Shown: in pieces, positions 30,678 through 40,480 of the stretch
Numbering within the stretch: position 1 is the first letter of the stretch
Layout: every line of letters begins with the position of its first letter
NCBI GenBank assembly: GCA_949358305.1
Contig: OX442314.1
Location: forward strand, 2,111,087 to 2,175,086
DNA: 64,000 nt
Reading direction: 5' to 3'
DNA from: Strigamia acuminata
Lineage: Eukaryota > Arthropoda > Chilopoda > Geophilomorpha > Linotaeniidae
Notes under the pieces: generated by a model
Told to the model about the DNA's origin: nothing
What the model saw: the letters and a program-made list of their open reading frames with translations, nothing else
The model's database searches: none
Made by a program: the position numbers and the translations under genes

Positions 30678-32980
30678 GCACTAGAATCAGTCGAATCGTT
30701 AGATTCAGGTTTAGCCAATTGTTTGACTATCTCAGCTAATTGATTAGTGAGCGTCGACTGCAGTTTATTCTCAAAATTATTAAATTTGGAATCAAGTTTC
30801 ACATCTAGTGTCGCATCCAACACTTCTTGGGTTACCCAATTAGGTTTACGCTTAGCAGAGGGATCCAAAGTTGGATTATCTGGGGTATTTCGCTTCTGAA
30901 TGTCTTCAGACTTAAAATTCGAACGGGGTTTTAAATCTGGACACTCTCGTCGGAAATGTCCGGGTTTCTTACAATTAAAGCAAACCATTTGTCCCCTCCT
31001 GTTGGGGTCTACTACACCATTTACTGCGTAAATTAGTTCACATTCTTCGGGTAACTCATCTGTACAGAAATTAATCTGTTCATCTGATTCCAAAGTCAGG
31101 GACTTGGCGTTATTTTTAGGTTGCGAACGAGTGTCCGGTTTCCTAGGTGGGAAAACGACTGGATCGTTTACTCTCACCCCATTGGCTGTACGGCTGTACA
31201 GTCCTTTCTTCTTTGTAATAGCATTATAAATGTCTATGAAGGGAAGTTCATCTAAACCTTGCGTGTGCAAGAGAAGATCGTTGGCGGGAGTAATGCTTCC
31301 CAAGAATATACTCGCAGCTCCCTGAGAGTTAAGGTTATCTTGTAATAACCAAAGTTGGTAAAACTTATGTGTATAATCATACAAGTTTTCTGATTCGAGC
31401 TGTCTCAACTTTGTTAATTGGGTTGTTCGTTCCAAGCATGTGGCAACAAACCTTCCTCTAAACGCTTTTTCAAACGTGTCCCAATTATGAAAGTCGTTTC
31501 GTCTCTCTTGAAACCAACTATATGCGAGGTCGGTTAAGTAACCAGCCACGCCTTTTACTAACATTTCATCGAGTGAAATATTTCGTAGAAACGCAACGTT
31601 TCGAATTATACTGAGGAAGCGCTCGCTTTCTTCAGTTTTACCCGAAAATACAGGTATATCGGGAGGTTTCAAACTTATAGTTTGGGGTGTTGCAGGGGTG
31701 GAATTCTTTCCTACTTGGGCTAGTTTATGCATATTTAATGCAATAGTGGCTAAGTCGTCTGCTGACATCCCAAAACTACTTGTTGGTCGCGAATTATCAT
31801 TCGTCGAACCATTATTAAAATGACTCGAGTTATTTTGACTAGAGCCGTTAAAATTATTGGGGTTGAAATTATTTGACCCTCCTTGATTTTGTCTACCTTG
31901 ATGGCCAAGATTCGAATGGTTATTCGGTCCACCTTGGTTGTCAAAATTTGAATGATTATTCGATCCACGGGGATTTTGTCTTCTTTGGTTACCAAAGTTG
32001 GAATGATTATTTGCTCCACCTTGATTTCCAAAGTTCGAATGATTATTCGAATTTCCCTGATAACCTTGATTCGAAAAATTATTCGACTGGTTCTGATTGC
32101 CAGGTTGTGAATAATTATTCCACTGGTCTTGATTACCGAAACTTGAACAGTTATTCGGGTTATTTAAGTTATTTAAGTTCGGCTGAACTGGATAACTTCC
32201 TTGCGATATAGGCAATTGGTTTGGAATATTATTATTTCCAGAAAAAGGATTCAAACGATTGTTTGGATCGACTATTCCTCTTAGCTGCGCGCTTAGATCA
32301 TTATTTAATCCATGCGTGGGTTCAGCAGCAAGATTCGGACAACTGTTGGCTCCATTCGGAAAACCAGGATTCGGGTTTTTATTATTATTAAGACCCATAA
32401 ATCTTCTTTTATGAGAAGCAACAAATTGATTATTCATTCGCCGATAAAACGCTTGTTCAAAACTGCCGGGTGTAGGATCCTGTTGATCCCAACGAGATTT
32501 CCGGTTGGTCGTCGGAGGTCCTGTCGTCTTCTGACGATACCGAGTGATCGGTGTTGTCGTATTCAAACCAGGATCTGTCGGTCCTTGATTACGTGGAGTC
32601 TGTGATCTAGAACTAGAATGCTCCGACGGATCTCGATGTGTGTTAACAAAATCTAAAACTTCGGCCATTGTTCCAAATTGAATTGGATTCAAACAATAAT
32701 CTCGACAAATAAAAAGTCCAGCTGGACCTAAATGTGATCCATCTTGTGGACGATTCATTTCCTCCACGGGGGTAGGATCAGTTACTTCCACAACTGGATC
32801 GATAATGGCGACTGGGTCAGTCAGTTCAATTGAAACATTATTATCATCCACGTGGTTTTCCACGATATTCACTGTTTCCGTTTCATCTGGAACGGGTACA
32901 AATCCGGCTAAATTAATTCCACCGGTCAAACACGTTCTCTCCTTACCACGGGTATTCATCGAATGCTGGTTACTAGTCAT
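30668..32980 (-). CDS. gag: Ty3/gypsy gag with Asn-rich domain and zinc knuckle
   Basis: 770 residues from an ATG at 32980 to TAG at 30668. Residues about 197-393 are extremely Asn/Gly/Gln-rich, with repeats of NNHSNFGNQGG, prion-like low complexity unusual in Gag. A retrotransposon capsid-type domain follows (about 437-580; LTDLAYSWFQERR, WDTFEKAFRGRF). A CCHC knuckle, CFNCKKPGHFRREC, lies at about 665-678 and binds RNA. Gag forms the particle that packages the element RNA. The frame ends at the frameshift site, so Gag-Pol is made by a minority of ribosomes. Confidence 0.95.
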   Translation of the reverse strand: MTSNQHSMNTRGKERTCLTGGINLAGFVPVPDETETVNIVENHVDDNNVSIELTDPVAIIDPVVEVTDPTPVEEMNRPQDGSHLGPAGLFICRDYCLNPIQFGTMAEVLDFVNTHRDPSEHSSSRSQTPRNQGPTDPGLNTTTPITRYRQKTTGPPTTNRKSRWDQQDPTPGSFEQAFYRRMNNQFVASHKRRFMGLNNNKNPNPGFPNGANSCPNLAAEPTHGLNNDLSAQLRGIVDPNNRLNPFSGNNNIPNQLPISQGSYPVQPNLNNLNNPNNCSSFGNQDQWNNYSQPGNQNQSNNFSNQGYQGNSNNHSNFGNQGGANNHSNFGNQRRQNPRGSNNHSNFDNQGGPNNHSNLGHQGRQNQGGSNNFNPNNFNGSSQNNSSHFNNGSTNDNSRPTSSFGMSADDLATIALNMHKLAQVGKNSTPATPQTISLKPPDIPVFSGKTEESERFLSIIRNVAFLRNISLDEMLVKGVAGYLTDLAYSWFQERRNDFHNWDTFEKAFRGRFVATCLERTTQLTKLRQLESENLYDYTHKFYQLWLLQDNLNSQGAASIFLGSITPANDLLLHTQGLDELPFIDIYNAITKKKGLYSRTANGVRVNDPVVFPPRKPDTRSQPKNNAKSLTLESDEQINFCTDELPEECELIYAVNGVVDPNRRGQMVCFNCKKPGHFRRECPDLKPRSNFKSEDIQKRNTPDNPTLDPSAKRKPNWVTQEVLDATLDVKLDSKFNNFENKLQSTLTNQLAEIVKQLAKPESNDSTDSSAKN

Positions 32981-34085
32981 CTTTTAATCGAAATCGAGAT
33001 TCCAAAAAAATTCACAAATAAACGAAGAAGTCACAAGCGATCTGGAAGGTTGCAAACGAAGCAATGGTTTCACTGGGTCGTTCTGGGTTTCAAGTACCTC
33101 TGTAAACCTCTCTGATTGGTCGAACTTCAAACGTTAGTCTCACGAGATTTTAATCTTATCTGTGATTGATGGATTTCACCTTTTTCGCGGACCCATGATC
33201 TAGTCAGATTTCTGAATTATGACGTAGTCAAAAAAAATAAAAATGGACGATCATCCAAATTCACCGAAAAAGTATTACTTATTTCCATAATAAAATCTTA
33301 TTTATAACCAATTTGAATTTCGCTGAAATTTTGTATAACAAGAGCGCGTGAAATCTATCGACTACTACGGCTTTGCTGCAAAGCATTGGTTGCTAGGCAA
33401 CACAACAAACGAGAATTTCTTCGCCAACATTGGAATGAATTTTTTCACTCGTAGATATTTGATTTCAAAGTTTTGAAATCCTACTTTTGACCGAACATTT
33501 TAATGTAGAATCAAGTATGTAAATAAAATAGCTCTTTGAAATAAAATATAAATTTTAATTCCTTCGAAAATGTCAATTTCCTTGTATTTTATTCACGCGA
33601 ATAAAGTTAGGTTTAACTTGAAATCTCAAGTATTTATACAGTTATAAAAATAAACAAACTACAAATACTTGTCGGAATTCAGTTAGAATTCCCGATAAAA
33701 CTTGTGGAACTTTTCGCATTAGGCCCAACCACGTGGTTTCTCGAATCGACGACGGCGAATCGACGTATCACGGGCGGACGTAACAACGACAAGTTCGGGC
33801 AAGATTTTCCAATTCTCGTGGTCGGATCATTAGGCCTGACCACGCGGTGGGAAATTATTAGTTTGTTTAAAACATACAATTTCTTCGGCGGAAAATCGGA
33901 AATGCAAATGAATTACATTTATTATCTTGCAAAGCACTTTTAAACGGAATAAATAAATTAGACACAAATATAAATTTCGTTCGAAACTTATTTTACACAC
34001 AAAAATCACCGTAAAAGTTACACTTATTCGAATTCACGATAGACACACAAAACTTCAAATATTTTATTTAAAATTTGGACAGCCT
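32981..34085 (-). other. Leader between primer site and gag
   Basis: About 1.1 kb of non-coding leader, which with R and U5 makes a 5' UTR above 2 kb. It should contain the packaging signal. A weak donor candidate (TCGTGAGA, about 33140) is present. No gene seen. Confidence 0.5.
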
Positions 34086-34103
34086 ATCTCGGTAGAACCT
34101 CCA
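34086..34103 (-). other. Primer binding site, tRNA-Gln
   Basis: Two bases after the 5' LTR, the element strand reads TGGAGGTTCTACCGAGAT. This is complementary to the 3' end of eukaryotic tRNA-Gln (recalled as ending ATCTCGGTGGAACCTCCA) over 17 of 18 positions. Confidence 0.75.
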
Positions 34104-34248
34104 CTTGTGACGATTCTACTTTTGGCTGAATAATTAGCCATTACAAGAGATAAATCGGTTTAGACAAGACATTTCTACAACTAGAAATAACCTAACCGAG
34201 ATAAGCTACGGAAGTCTGTACAACGTGAATATGTGATCAAATATAACA

Positions 34249-34254
34249 ACTTAC
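34249..34254 (-). other. Candidate major splice donor in U5
   Basis: GTAAGT in the context AATC|GTAAGTTG lies about 30 bp downstream of the AATAAA signal. In transcripts from the 5' LTR it would be retained and could splice to the ORF3 acceptor at 25398. Confidence 0.45.
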
Positions 34255-35321
34255 GATTTTGTGTGATATAATTTACATGTTTATTAACATTACAACTGGA
34301 GTTGGGGTTCTGGATAAGTGTAACGGCGGCTACACTGGTTGAGGTTCCGGGCGATGCTGTTCGAGTGGTGCGGCTGACTTTGCGGCATCGTCACAGTTAG
34401 CGCTACGGAGACGTATTCGGTCCCGCAGCTCGGATATCTATTAATACGAAGAATCCTTCGTATTTGGTCGGGAATATTCATTAGAATATTCCGTATTCAA
34501 ATCATCAAAACATTATTAGTGTAATATAACAAATGAATTGTTATATTGTTATTCTATGGGCGGGGACAGTCACGACAGTCGAGGGAACCATCGCGGGAGT
34601 TGTTGAAGCTCCATCCGCCAGCATGCCTTACGACGACAAGATCTCGTGATCAGGCGCCGGGTATTTGTTTTCTGCGACGAGTCGCTTTCAGTGGTACCAA
34701 CCACTGGGTAAACAGTTCCTGGGGGACTACCAGATCGGCATTACCAATACCCGAGTGTTTGTTTAGCGCAAGGTATGAATGCAATTGCTCACGGGCCACC
34801 AACCCGGTGCGTCGCCTGTGAATAAGGCTTTTACCGACCTCGGACAAGTCTTGCCCACTTAACGGAAGGGCCAATGCACTGCATCGGAACCCTGGGAAAA
34901 CAGTTTGCCCGTATTTGTTTGACGGGTTTGACTTCCCGTATATGTGCTCTGGCAGAGCATCTGACCTATGATCGGAGAATCGCGCAGATAGATGCGACTA
35001 TCACCGATCATATAATTTGATATTTGTTTAACAGGTTAATCAATCCCGTGCATGAGCGATATACTACGCCACCGTATGAAATCCTACTGTCCCTTAGAAC
35101 AGCCGGCTAACACTACGGGGCCATTTCATGTGTGAAACATGTCTACAAGGTTAGCCTTCCCAGATGGGCCCTACAACAAGCAATAACACGATAGTAATAA
35201 TACATATCCATTGAGAGCTGAGGAGGCCCGATGTGTCGTGAGAGAAAGTGAGATCATACGATAACAACAATGCAATACAACAATATTCATTCAAGCCAAG
35301 CGGGGAGCTCGTGAGAACCAG

Positions 35322-35331
35322 AGCTTATATG
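35322..35331 (-). promoter_or_regulatory. LTR TATA box
   Basis: CCATATAAGC on the element strand, about 335 bp into the LTR. The start site is expected 25-30 bp further, near the sequence CTTGGCTTGAAT. Confidence 0.5.
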
Positions 35332-35664
35332 GTTCTAGAGAACAATCAGATTGGCGACAGCCAATCAGGTGTCTGAATCGATGGATTCGTGGATCACTAG
35401 TCCGGACCTAATATTGAACTGGGTCCCGAAGAGTCCGATTGGTCATCTTCAACAGGTAAGTAAAACCGGATATTGATTCGATAGAATCAATATCTCAAGT
35501 AAATAATACTTAGCTTAGTCCAATAAAATACTGTATATTTTATTCGCAACGTTATATTAATTCTTTAATATAACTCGCAACTTTATCGAGTTTAAACTGC
35601 GCGCGTTAGACAAACAGCGCCATCTAGTGTGAACATTGGATAATACGGTTTTATAACCGTCACA

Positions 35665-35950
35665 CATGTTCGTGGAGAAATGCTGAAGAATATTTTGAGT
35701 TTTTGGGACGAAAGTGTTTGCAAGCCAGAGGCGTGGGACATTGGTCTGTTTGTACAGTCGAGGACAAAAAAAACTTTCCGTCAGTTTAGCTGTTTTCAGT
35801 TTATCTATCATTATTTGCCCGGTCTATCTTTTAACACTGTTGTCAGGGCAAGACGAGAGACCCGGTCAAGATTGATGTCTGCACACAAAGGGCTGGAACG
35901 ACTGACGTTTTTAATTTTGATTTTTTTTTTAGAGTTGTGGCCACAAGTTG
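35665..35950 (+). pseudogene. LRR-family copy e, rest of exon 2, dead
   Basis: Directly after element 1 the paralogous exon resumes (TTCGTGGAGAAATGCTG, giving RGEMLKNILSFWDESVCKPEAWDIGLFVQ). It is broken again at 35755 by a small Tc1-like insert, and the tail (NFDFFF, then GTGGCCACAAGTTG) is frameshifted. No third exon follows. Together with 21627-21635 this is one interrupted, dead copy. Confidence 0.75.
35755..35904. mobile_element. Small Tc1-like insert
   Basis: It begins CAGTCGAGGACAAAAAAAAC after a TA and ends in CGACTG, the complement of its first six bases. Paralogues lack it. The right flank no longer shows TA. It has no coding capacity. Confidence 0.45.
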
Positions 35951-36649
35951 AAGATGAGTAGAGAAAGAGAACTAAGTCGACACAGTTTTGTTATTGTGTT
36001 CTTAATCTGGATGGTGAAGATTGTGTTGGATTGAAGTATGAGACGATGCTTACTTGGTGAGCATATTAGCATAAGTGATTTTAATGGGGTTCAAAAGTTA
36101 CACAGGTGGCGCTGCGCAAAGGTAGCGTCAAAAATCAACAGGTGATACATAACTAAAGGATGGAGAATGACACTCCATTTGTCTTCACCTGAAATTGAAG
36201 AGCCTAGAAATTTTGTCCCCTAAACTTCTATTTCTGTCAGTAGAAGCAACTACTACTGCAACAAAAATAATAAGAGATAAACCACCAATTACTACTGCAG
36301 CCAGAACAGTAAGAACTGCAAAAACACCAAAACAAATTTGAAATAAATGGCAGGCATTTCCTGAAGAACTATCACCAAACTTAACTAAAACTAAAAGAAA
36401 GGTCAACAGTGTACCTCAAGTAAGAATACCATCAAAATTATACACAACATTAGATGAGAATTGTTTAAAGCCAAATAAAGATAGTGTATACACACGTTAA
36501 TTGATCATTTTTGGTTCCAAGGGTTACTGAACAAGTTTTGGTATAATATTAAGTCTACACAACTATTGACAGACATGGCATATTTACTTTTAATTTTGAA
36601 ATACAAAAAAAAATCGATTTAATGCAGATACGCAACCTCTGACAACGCG
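35951..36649. other. Gap between LRR copies e and f
   Basis: No exon supported. GTGGCGCTGCGC near 36105 is a short CTCF-like string. A tract of CTACTACTGC units is near 36245-36300. Confidence 0.35.
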
Positions 36650-38520
36650 TTAGTCGCCGACGTCGCCGTCATCGTCGCTCCAATCGTCGCCATCATCGTC
36701 GCCATCATCGTTGCTCAAATCGTCGCCGTCGTCGTCGCCGTCGCCGTCATCGTCGCTGTCATCGTCGCTATCATCATCGGGACACCGAAGGAATTCTAGC
36801 TGCAGCTTCACCCTGTGTCTCTCAGCGGTTTTCTGCATCGCATCAGCATCGAAATGCAGTTTTCTCAACTCATTAACTCGCAATTTCACATCCAACTTGA
36901 CCAGAGAACCGATTTTAAACAAATCCTCAATCGCTGACGGTCCTAACAAATTACAGAAAGAAATTTTCAAGCATTTGAGTTTCTTCTTCGCCATAAACTC
37001 AGCAAACTCGCGTGCTATTTTATTGCTGAAACCGCAGCAATCGCGAAATTCAAGCTTCTCCAGATTCGGACTCATGTCCAACACCTGAAAAAAATAACCG
37101 CAAGAAACCCAAACATCGAAGGGATCCTCCATAACAAATTCAACTAAATTCTTCAAATACAAATTTTGCAAACTGAGTCGATCAACTAAATCATTTCTGT
37201 CATCTTTGTGGAAACACCACCTCCACATGAACGGGATGGCCCGAGTCATTCGAGCATACAAGAACGTTAACTCCTTGAATTTCGTCAAACTGAGCAACAT
37301 TTCGAGGGTGAAAACCTCCGAACGAATGAAGATGCTGCAAAGTTTGGGACACGTGAGCACGGCGATGTCCAGCTCATCTTCAATGGAGTCATCGGGGACC
37401 GAGAAACACAATTTTCTCAGCTGATATTGCTGTGGTGACTAGTCAAGTGGCAACAGTGCCTTGAGCCATCTACTGGAATATAAAAGTCCCATTTCTTCGA
37501 TGACATTGTTTTCAATACAAAGCAGCGGCAGTACCGTGAAATGTTCTCACCTTGAAATTCGAATACTTGCAAGGTCTTTCTGAGTCCGGAATCTTCTACG
37601 CACAGTTTTCTCACAAAAACTTGTGTGGTTCCGATGATACAAAGCTCAACGAGTGACAGCTGGGCGATGTGTATGGCCGCGTCGTCTTCAACGACACGAC
37701 ACCGTCGGAAATGTGAAGTTTCTGTAGATTTTGCATTATACGGCACATTTCTTTGCAAGCACTGGCTGTGAGAACTTTTCCTGGGCAGATCTAACTCTGT
37801 CAGATTCTGTGTGATAAATACAATTAGAAGAATTAAAACACATGTGTCGCACATTTTCCTTTAATGTGCACGCAAATTTTACGGACAAAATACATGTTAC
37901 AACAGAAAAATTCACGGATAAAGCATTTTTGTCTGAAAACACTATTTTTTTTCTTAGAATATTGCTTTTTTTCTGCAAATCCATTTTTTTTTACCTCAAA
38001 ATGCATTTTTCTGTTCGCAAATGCATTTTTATCTGTTTGCAAATGCAGTTTTTCATTTCCAAATGCATTTTTTTCATTTCCAAATGCATTTTTTTCATTT
38101 GCAAATACATTTTTTCATTTGAAAATGCATTTAACTGTCTGCATAAGCACTTTTTGGGCTCGAAAATACACTTTTTGCTTAAAAAAAAAGGGTCATTTCT
38201 AAATTTTTATTATTTAGTCTATTTTTCATCGAATTTAATAATTTATCGTCTTTTGTGATATTTTTCGTCTTTATTAACAATAAATTCATTTCCGTCAATG
38301 TCAGTTCTCTTTTGCTACTCACTTTCAACTTGTGGCCACTAATTACAAGTAAAAATTCAAAATCAAAATTTGGACTGGAAAACCCCATCTTAAGTTCGTG
38401 CTGCTGATTGTATAGAAATTTTAAATTATCAAAAAAAAAAGTCAAATCTCTGGCGATGCACACACTATCAAGACACCATTGCAAATGGCCTCTTGTGACT
38501 TCTGTAAAGTGGAACAAACG
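36650..38520 (-). pseudogene. LRR-family copy f, inverted, disabled, with Asp-rich tail
   Basis: The only copy on the minus strand. Exon 2 ends at 38323 (CGHKLK-equivalent SGHKLK, donor GTGAGT); exon 3 starts at 37806 after ACAG with NLTELDLP. The first part of exon 3 needs two indels to follow the family (near 37760 and 37695), and a TAG interrupts the LRR frame near 37440 (LPLD, stop, SPQQYQL). From 37411 the frame is open for 253 codons of LRRs (LTKFKELTFLYARM, SPNLEKLEFRDCCGFSNKIA, LLGPSAIEDLFKI) and ends in a tail of about 40 mostly Asp residues, encoded by a GTC-type repeat. No first exon is seen. The C-terminal half could still be expressed if an upstream start exists. Confidence 0.7.
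37900..38175. repeat. Degenerate ~22-bp minisatellite in intron 2 of copy f
   Basis: Around ten variable units of the type AAATGCATTTTTTTCATTTCC, in the same intron as the arrays of copies b and d, but with a different, longer and more degenerate unit. Confidence 0.75.
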
Positions 38521-38806
38521 ATTTCATATTCCTAGCTCAAGGGACACATGACACATGACACATAACAGATGGCTTACTATAAGAGATATTAGAAAAACAG
38601 CCCTTTCCTCTTTTCTTTTTTCCCCTCTCGATTTTTTTCCAATTATCAAATAAAAAGTGCAATTAAAACAAATATCAACTTCACTTCTTACCCACTAACC
38701 CAACGGGGAATTCGGGAGTGGCTTTTCCATCCTTTCGGAAGTCCATAAGGGAAAGACCAACCTTGCCTTTATTTCAGGTAGGATGTATTCCGATAAGTAT
38801 TAAGAT
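38521..38806. other. Flank, no gene seen
   Basis: Contains the short repeat GACACATGACACATGACAC near 38545. No first exon of copy f could be identified here. Confidence 0.35.
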
Positions 38807-39010
38807 GTGTTTAATTCTTATTTAAAGCCCTGGATGATAAGAATTGCTGGACAAAAGGCCATCTTTCAACAGGTAATGCTCCCATCCATGTATTCAAGGC
38901 AACATTGTTGGGAAGAAATTGATCAAACGGTTCTTCAAAAACTAATTGATGGGATGAAAGATCGAATTTATAGACTAATTAAACATAAGGGAGGTTTCAC
39001 AGGGTATTGA
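38807..39010 (+). pseudogene. Tc1/mariner-type transposase C-terminal relic
   Basis: The end of the frame, WEEIDQTVLQKLIDGMKDR followed by IYRLIKHKGGFTGY and a stop, matches the usual C-terminus of Tc1-like DDE transposases (helix with SMPxR, then KGGxTxY). The upstream catalytic part is missing apart from a short unclear stretch. Dead fragment. Confidence 0.6.
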
Positions 39011-39599
39011 AAAGGTATAAATCTGCAATTTTCACAATGAGTGATAATAATATTGTGCAAGTAAAAACCGTGATAATATTTTTGGGAGCACCTTATTCGT
39101 GTCATATTTATCGTAAGTCTATTATTCAGTACAGTTTGTAGTGACCCTAGTGGTCACTAGATGAAGAACAGAAATGTGTCTGGAAATATTTTATATATTT
39201 CATATTTTTATTTGAGTTTATTTTTTATGCTACTTGAGGAAAAAGTAGCTTGGAGAAACATGAGGGTGGTTGCCAGGGCAACCAGCCCGTCAGCTGTTTC
39301 CAAACAGGAAATGCGTCCTGATAAAGAGGAAAAACAGCAGTCTGAAACCAACTTTGAGCAAAACAAGTCATGAAAATTTACCCTGGAAAACCTAGAATTC
39401 TTCAAGTAGATTTTGTGATGTTTGTCTGAGTATTGAGACTTTTTCTTGCAATTACCAAAGTAATTGTGAGATATTCTTGCTGTTGTCAAGTTAAAACAAC
39501 AAAAGTCCTAAGAAAAACAGCTTCATGATGGATGAATTGGATCGGAAGGAGTGTGAGAGTGAAACCTTTGACGAACTCGGTTCAATTCAGCCACGCCTT
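39011..39599. other. Flank of the receptor fragment, no gene seen
   Basis: No further exon of the receptor gene can be recognised to the left of 39600. An AT-rich end of the Tc1 relic and a frame of 70 codons (39161-39373) without recognisable features are present. Confidence 0.35.
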
Positions 39600-40280
39600 T
39601 GACTAATGATAGAGCTCGGTTCCGCTCGCATATTCACACCCTCGCTAATCAGTTTGAGCGAGTCCTTCGAAGAAATCGTATCCAAATATTTTTGCTTGAG
39701 ATACGCCGACTATGAAGAAAATTTGAAGCCAAACGAATGATTGGTAGCGATTATTATTGAGCATTTTGCATGCGATATATAACGGATTGAGAAACAATCC
39801 AAATGTAATCCTTACTGGTTAGTCCCAGAGTGTTGGCCACTTTAAAAATGTTCGTAGCTTCGAATTGATTAGCGTATAAAAGTTGTACTCGCGACTCGGA
39901 ATTGAGTAACTCGCTGCTTAATTTTGCATTTAGATCGTCTAAATCAAAAGAGAAGAAAAAATGATAATATTTCAATCAGAAATGATTAAATCGCCCGGAA
40001 CTTACTTATCGTCTTTCACAAGCATTTCATTCACCGCTAATTCGAACTGCTTCCGACCCGGTATGTCGGAGACAAGCACTGAAAATTGCTTCCAATTATA
40101 CCTGCAGTTATTCAAAATACACAATAAAAAATAAATTTAAAAAAAAAAATTTTTCTTCATCTCTTATTCTTCTTTTCACTAAAATCTCATTAGTTATTAC
40201 CTCTTTAAAATGCTAAACATGGCCTCGCATTGATGTCGGATGGATGGTGAAAGTTGGAGTAACAGAGAGGACGGATGTTT
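39600..40280 (-). CDS. Nmdar2-like: NMDA-type glutamate receptor (GluN2-like), exons 3-6 of N-terminal domain
   Basis: This continues the gene begun at 61378. Exon 3 is 40201-40280 (LSPSIRHQCEAMFSILK), exon 4 40006-40101 (YNWKQFSVLVSDIPGRKQF), exon 5 about 39784-39938 (SRVQLLYANQFEATNIFKVA, then LGLTSKDYIWIVSQS), exon 6 from 39709 (AYLKQKYLDTISSKDSLKLI, then SEGVN). The bilobed amino-terminal domain of GluN2 subunits has the same order, including YxWIVxxS. Exon 4 ends in phase 2 while the best acceptor of exon 5 (at 39939-39940) needs phase 1; an acceptor at 39917-39918 would restore the frame, otherwise there is a 1-bp lesion. The ligand-binding core, channel and C-tail are not found leftwards, so this copy is truncated here or runs across a very long intron. 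Confidence 0.75.
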
Positions 40281-40480
40281 CTGTAATTTCATCCGAAAAA
40301 TAAATATTTATTTTAAAATCCAAAAAAAAAAATTCAATTTAAAACTTCAAAAATTTAAAACAAGAAAACTCGTTTGTTTACATTCCACAAAATTAAACCC
40401 AACGAAGCGTGTGATGCTCGGATGTATTCAAATGTAAATTGTTGAGAGATGAGGAAGCAGCCATTCGTTAGGTGAGAACT

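Larger units (their letters stand above)
21636..35664 (-). mobile_element. Complete Ty3/gypsy-type LTR retrotransposon (element 1), three ORFs
   Basis: The element is 14,029 bp with 1559-bp LTRs (21636-23194 and 34106-35664) that differ at one position as far as I could compare (about 22834 versus 35304), so the insertion is young. Read on the minus strand: 5' LTR, tRNA-Gln primer site, leader of about 1.1 kb, gag, pol (in the -1 frame), about 1 kb non-coding, a third ORF, about 0.7 kb non-coding, purine tract, 3' LTR. LTRs start TGTGACG and end CGTCACA. The flanking 4-mers AATG (21632-21635) and CATG (35665-35668) are a 4-bp target duplication with one difference. The order protease-RT-RNase H-integrase is that of Ty3/gypsy (Metaviridae). 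All ORFs are open, so the copy may be active. Confidence 0.95.
34106..35664 (-). repeat. 5' LTR of element 1 (LTR type 1, 1559 bp)
   Basis: A near-perfect copy of the LTR at 21636-23194. On the element strand: U3 from 35664, TATA box at 35322-35331, R with many hairpins, AATAAA near 34280, and a splice donor GTAAGT at 34249-34254 in U5. Confidence 0.95.

Noticed and set aside
31750-32605. Antisense and shifted ORFs across the Asn-rich part of gag
   Set aside because: Repetitive codons leave other frames open by chance. Gag's own frame has the domains.
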